This document shows positions 63,155-64,000 of a stretch of DNA of 64,000 bases, one piece after another. This DNA comes from Chrysaora quinquecirrha (lineage: Eukaryota > Cnidaria > Scyphozoa > Semaeostomeae > Pelagiidae). The stretch covers positions 62,001 through 126,000 of the forward strand of contig JACTAT010000280.1 in the NCBI GenBank assembly GCA_014526335.1. The letters run 5' to 3'. Both the position numbers and the translations under genes were made by a program. How positions within the stretch are numbered: the stretch's first letter is position 1; every line of letters begins with the position of its first letter. The notes beneath the pieces were generated by a model. It saw only the letters and a program-made list of their open reading frames with translations. It made no database searches and was not told where the DNA came from.

Positions 63155-63269
63155 CTACAAAGAAAACAGAAAATGATTATCAACTGTCAATTATACTTCG
63201 AATAAAGCCCTTGCTACAAAAGTTTGATGTTTCCATACATTTTACTTTCATCAACTAAACTAATCAACT

Positions 63270-63682
63270 AACAAACTAAATAAAAAAACGTAATAACCAA
63301 CCAACCAACTAACTAACTAACTAATTAACCAAATAACTAACTAACTAATTAACCAAATAATTAACTAACTAACTAACTAACTAACCAACTAACTAACTTA
63401 CTAACCACTGAAGTTAATAACTAACTACAAAATAACTAAGTAACTAACTAACTAACTAACCTTCTAACTAACTAACCGACTAACTAACTAACTAACTAAC
63501 AAACTAACTGACTGAGTAACTAACAAACTAACTAACCATCTAACTATAACTACCCAACTAACTAAATAAATAACTTGCTAACTAACTAACTAACCAACTA
63601 ACTAACTAATTAACCAACCAGCTAGCTAACTAACTAACTAACAAATTCACAGCTAACTAACTTCAAACTAACACTAATTAAT

Positions 63683-63713
<31 letters not shown>

Positions 63714-63804
63714 ATAACAAATTAACCAACCAGCTAAATAACTAATTAACTAGCTAACTCATTAACTACCTAATTAAGTAACTAACTAACTAACTAACTA
63801 ACTG

Positions 63805-63874
<70 letters not shown>

Positions 63875-64000
63875 CAACTAAATAACAAGCTAACCGACCA
63901 GCTAACTAACTAACTAACTAGCTAACTGACTAACTAACTAATCAAGTAACTAAGTAACTAACAAATTAATTAACTAACTAACTAATTAACTAACTAACAA
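63270..64000. repeat. (AACT)n tetranucleotide tract, reaches window edge
   Basis: Over 700 bp of TAACTAACTAAC with AAATAACT, CCAACT and TTAACC interruptions, in the intron upstream of the first visible exon. Confidence 0.97.

Noticed and set aside
63071..63154. Exon 1 as another member of the 84-nt rod module
   Set aside because: Same length but phase 0 to 0 and clear HOOK-domain homology, so the length match is chance.

Overview
This window looks like draft metazoan nuclear DNA: AT-rich, dense in introns, full of SINE, MITE, LINE and Helitron debris, with a degenerate TTAGGG tract, a 500-base N gap and 2.7 kb of basecalling garbage at the left edge. A marine invertebrate such as an anthozoan cnidarian would fit, but that is an inference from repeat style and gene structure, not a demonstrated assignment.

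One gene explains essentially all the coding sequence. It lies on the minus strand and runs beyond both usable ends (right end upstream). I could reconstruct 54 exons between 63154 and 4827. Spliced, they read as a CCDC88 (Girdin/Daple) family protein of about 1690 residues. The 5' exons (63.2-56.4 kb) give the end of the HOOK domain, a Ser/Pro linker and the first coiled coil. The last exons (6.8-4.8 kb) give the conserved end of the CCDC88 coiled coil. The start of the HOOK domain lies to the right of the window. The C-terminal tail, where the family carries its G-alpha and Dishevelled binding motifs, is not visible and may lie in or beyond the gap.

Between these conserved ends is the most unusual part. 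From 42.1 to 13.9 kb there are 31 consecutive small exons that all start and end in phase 2, usually splitting an Arg codon. The most common length is 84 nt (28 residues, four heptads); others are 63, 105 and 168 nt (three, five and eight heptads), and 93/96/102/108/135 nt variants. This looks like a coiled-coil rod built by repeated duplication of one exon module. Local blemishes are a one-base frameshift in exon 20, a missing GT donor in exon 15 followed by a stop and AATAAA, two probable GC-AG introns, and a decayed partial copy of exon 51 inside the next intron.

The introns hold most of the sequence. They carry a 4 kb tandem array of about 148-bp units at 52-56 kb that still reads as decayed coiled-coil coding sequence on the gene strand, with ~900 and ~1200 bp higher-order copies. 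They also hold two non-autonomous Helitrons, fold-back elements with CTAGCG termini, a MITE family with TTA duplications, tRNA-derived SINEs, truncated non-LTR retrotransposons, a mariner-type MITE, several minisatellites and microsatellites. No second convincing protein gene was found; plus-strand open frames are intron or repeat shadows.
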